A stretch of DNA of 64,000 bases from Desulfotignum sp. (GTDB lineage Bacteria; Desulfobacterota; Desulfobacteria; Desulfobacterales; Desulfobacteraceae): positions 1 to 64,000 of the forward strand of contig JAIPDL010000002.1 of NCBI GenBank assembly GCA_021737695.1, read 5' to 3'. The position numbers and the translations under genes are program-made. Shown in pieces: positions 62,460 through 64,000 of the stretch. The notes below the pieces were generated by a model. The model was not told where the DNA came from. It worked only from the letters and a program-made list of their open reading frames with translations, and ran no database searches. Positions within the stretch are counted from its first letter, which is position 1. Every line of letters begins with the position of its first letter.

Positions 62460-63272
62460 TCAGCTCGGATTCATTTTTCCGGTGTGATACCCGTCCAGGT
62501 CCAGACTTACAAAAGTGAACCCGATCGTTTTGAGGGCCACTGAGATCTGTCTGCGATGCGCCACCATGGCTGCAATGTCAGCTGTATCGGTTTCGATGCG
62601 GGCCACGGTGCCATGACTTCGCACCCGGACATGAAAAAAACCCAGGGACCGAATAAATTGTTCGGCCTGGTCAATGCGAACCAGGGCCTTTTTTGTAATC
62701 ACATCAAAAAAAGGAATCCGGGTGGCCAGACAGGACTGGGCCGGCAGATCCCAGGTCGCCAGACCCATCTGCCTGGAACAGGTACGAATCAGGTGTTTGG
62801 AAAACCCGGCCTCCATCAGGGGGGCACGGACTCCCAGTTCTTCGGCTGCTTTTAAACCGGGCCGGAAATCGCCCAGATCATCGGTATTCACCCCGTGCAG
62901 CACATGGGTGATCCCATTTTTGACCGCCACCCTGCGGATCACAGAGAATATCACGGTTTTACAATGATAACAGCGTGCCAGTGTATTTGCCGTCACCTGT
63001 TCATGACTCAGAATATCAAGTTTTACCACCTGATGGGCAACCCCGAGATCTTTGGCAATCTGCCGGGCCTGGCAGATCTCCTGGTTGGTTACAAACGCGG
63101 ATTCCACAGTCACTGCCAGCAGATTCTCCAACCCGGATTCAGCGGCCACTGCCAGCAGAAAAGCGGAATCCACCCCGCCGGAAAATGCCACAACCGCAGT
63201 CTTCATTTTTTTCAATCCGGCTTTAAGCGTCCATATGTTTTCATCACACACAGGAGTTGATTCATCTGCCAT
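62460..63272 (-). CDS. larE: ATP-dependent sacrificial sulfur transferase LarE
   Basis: VVAFSGGVDSAFLLAVA PP-loop; CYHCKTVIFSVI; QSCLATRIPF. Confidence 0.9.
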   Translation of the reverse strand: MADESTPVCDENIWTLKAGLKKMKTAVVAFSGGVDSAFLLAVAAESGLENLLAVTVESAFVTNQEICQARQIAKDLGVAHQVVKLDILSHEQVTANTLARCYHCKTVIFSVIRRVAVKNGITHVLHGVNTDDLGDFRPGLKAAEELGVRAPLMEAGFSKHLIRTCSRQMGLATWDLPAQSCLATRIPFFDVITKKALVRIDQAEQFIRSLGFFHVRVRSHGTVARIETDTADIAAMVAHRRQISVALKTIGFTFVSLDLDGYHTGKMNPS

Positions 63273-63348
63273 CTTTCATTGCTTTCATTCAATTTATCCG
63301 CTTAAAGGTAATGATGATTTTTCGATCCCGGCAAACACCAGAAAGTCC

Positions 63349-63377
63349 TTGACACGGCCGGGTCTTTGGTGTATAAA
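63349..63377 (+). promoter_or_regulatory. Sigma70-type promoter of tRNA-Gln
   Basis: TTGACA -17 bp- TATAAA, ~20 bp upstream of the tRNA. Confidence 0.75.
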
Positions 63378-63397
63378 CCCCGGACATTCAGCACTGG

Positions 63398-63471
63398 TGG
63401 GTGATCGTCCAATGGCAGGACTACGGACTCTGACTCCGTCAATTAAGGTTCGAATCCTTATCACCCAGCCA
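63398..63471 (+). tRNA. tRNA-Gln (anticodon CTG)
   Basis: Acceptor TGGGTGA/TCACCCA; anticodon arm ACGGA-CTCTGAC-TCCGT; T-arm AGGTTCGAATCCT; encoded CCA. Confidence 0.95.
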
Positions 63472-63481
63472 TTAAATTCAT

Positions 63482-63520
63482 AAGGATTTCAGCGTAAGTT
63501 GAAATCCTTTTTTGTTTTTT
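63482..63520 (+). terminator. Rho-independent terminator after tRNA-Gln
   Basis: AAGGATTTCA/TGAAATCCTT perfect stem followed by TTTTGTTTTTT. Confidence 0.85.
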
Positions 63521-63734
63521 ATTGATTCTCTATATTTTCTCATTTTACCCCCAATAAAAAACGGTGCTCCCTTTGGTCAATTTTTCTGATATCCAGTTAT
63601 TGTTTCTTCAGTTATAATAATTCAAAATACATGCAAATACAACGCTGTTTCCTTTTCAACCCGTTGCTTGAAACAACGGCCCGGAAATGATAGCCTGTAT
63701 CAAAGATCCCAACTTTTTTGGTGAAGGAAACATC

Positions 63735-64000
63735 ATGACCCCTGTCCTGAATCTTTTGCGTGTCCACCGTTCTATACGGAAATTCACTGCAAAATCCGTG
63801 GATGAAACCCTGCTCACATCATTGATTTCCGCGGCCCAGTGCACCAGTACCTCCCATCATGTTCAGGCATACACCATCATCCAGGTGACTGATCCGGATA
63901 CTCGGCAGAAAATCGCCGACATGGCCGGTCCCCAGCCCTGGGTGGCCCAGGCCCCGGTGTTTCTGGTGTTCTGTGCCGATCTGACCCGGCTGGTGCATGC
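63735..64000 (+). CDS. Nitroreductase family protein (partial, runs off window)
   Basis: MTPVLNLLRVHRSIRKFTAKSVDETLLTSLISAAQCTSTSHHVQAYTII typical of NfsA/nitroreductase N-terminus. Confidence 0.85.
   Translation, partial: MTPVLNLLRVHRSIRKFTAKSVDETLLTSLISAAQCTSTSHHVQAYTIIQVTDPDTRQKIADMAGPQPWVAQAPVFLVFCADLTRLVH

Overview
The window is a bacterial chromosome segment. Gene content and order suggest a marine-type Desulfobacterota / Desulfobacteraceae-like organism, but that is inference. It has four parts. (1) ~1-1.8 kb: a ParB-HTH-DNA methyltransferase fusion followed by decayed sequence. (2) ~1.9-30.7 kb: a large surface-polysaccharide locus. Its + strand arm (1.9-22.4 kb) carries a polysaccharide deacetylase, four different sulfotransferases, two tandem Wzx-type flippases, a KpsC/S-like protein, a NeuB/NeuC/NeuA-type nonulosonate trio, methyltransferases, several GT4-type glycosyltransferases and a radical SAM protein fused to a ferredoxin-NAD(P)H-reductase-like module. 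Its convergent - strand arm (30.7-22.5 kb) carries an HTH regulator, ExeA-like ATPase, an unusual lipoprotein (VWA + two CxxCH haem motifs + OmpA), Wza/OPX, Wzz, a BY-kinase-like protein with a degenerate P-loop, and a Wzy-like protein. (3) ~31-61 kb: housekeeping genes (pyrG, eno, adk, rpsU, folC, tRNA-Arg, ftsK, RNase J, purQ/purL, rseP-dxr-cdsA-uppS-frr-pyrH-tsf-rpsB, prmC-prfA-rpmE-rho). (4) ~61.5-64 kb: ndk, a frameshifted PPC/DUF296 gene, larE, tRNA-Gln and the start of a nitroreductase. The strongest candidates for undescribed biology are the radical SAM-FNR fusion and the di-haem VWA-OmpA lipoprotein inside the sulfated/nonulosonate polysaccharide locus. All function calls come from reading motifs; no database search was run.
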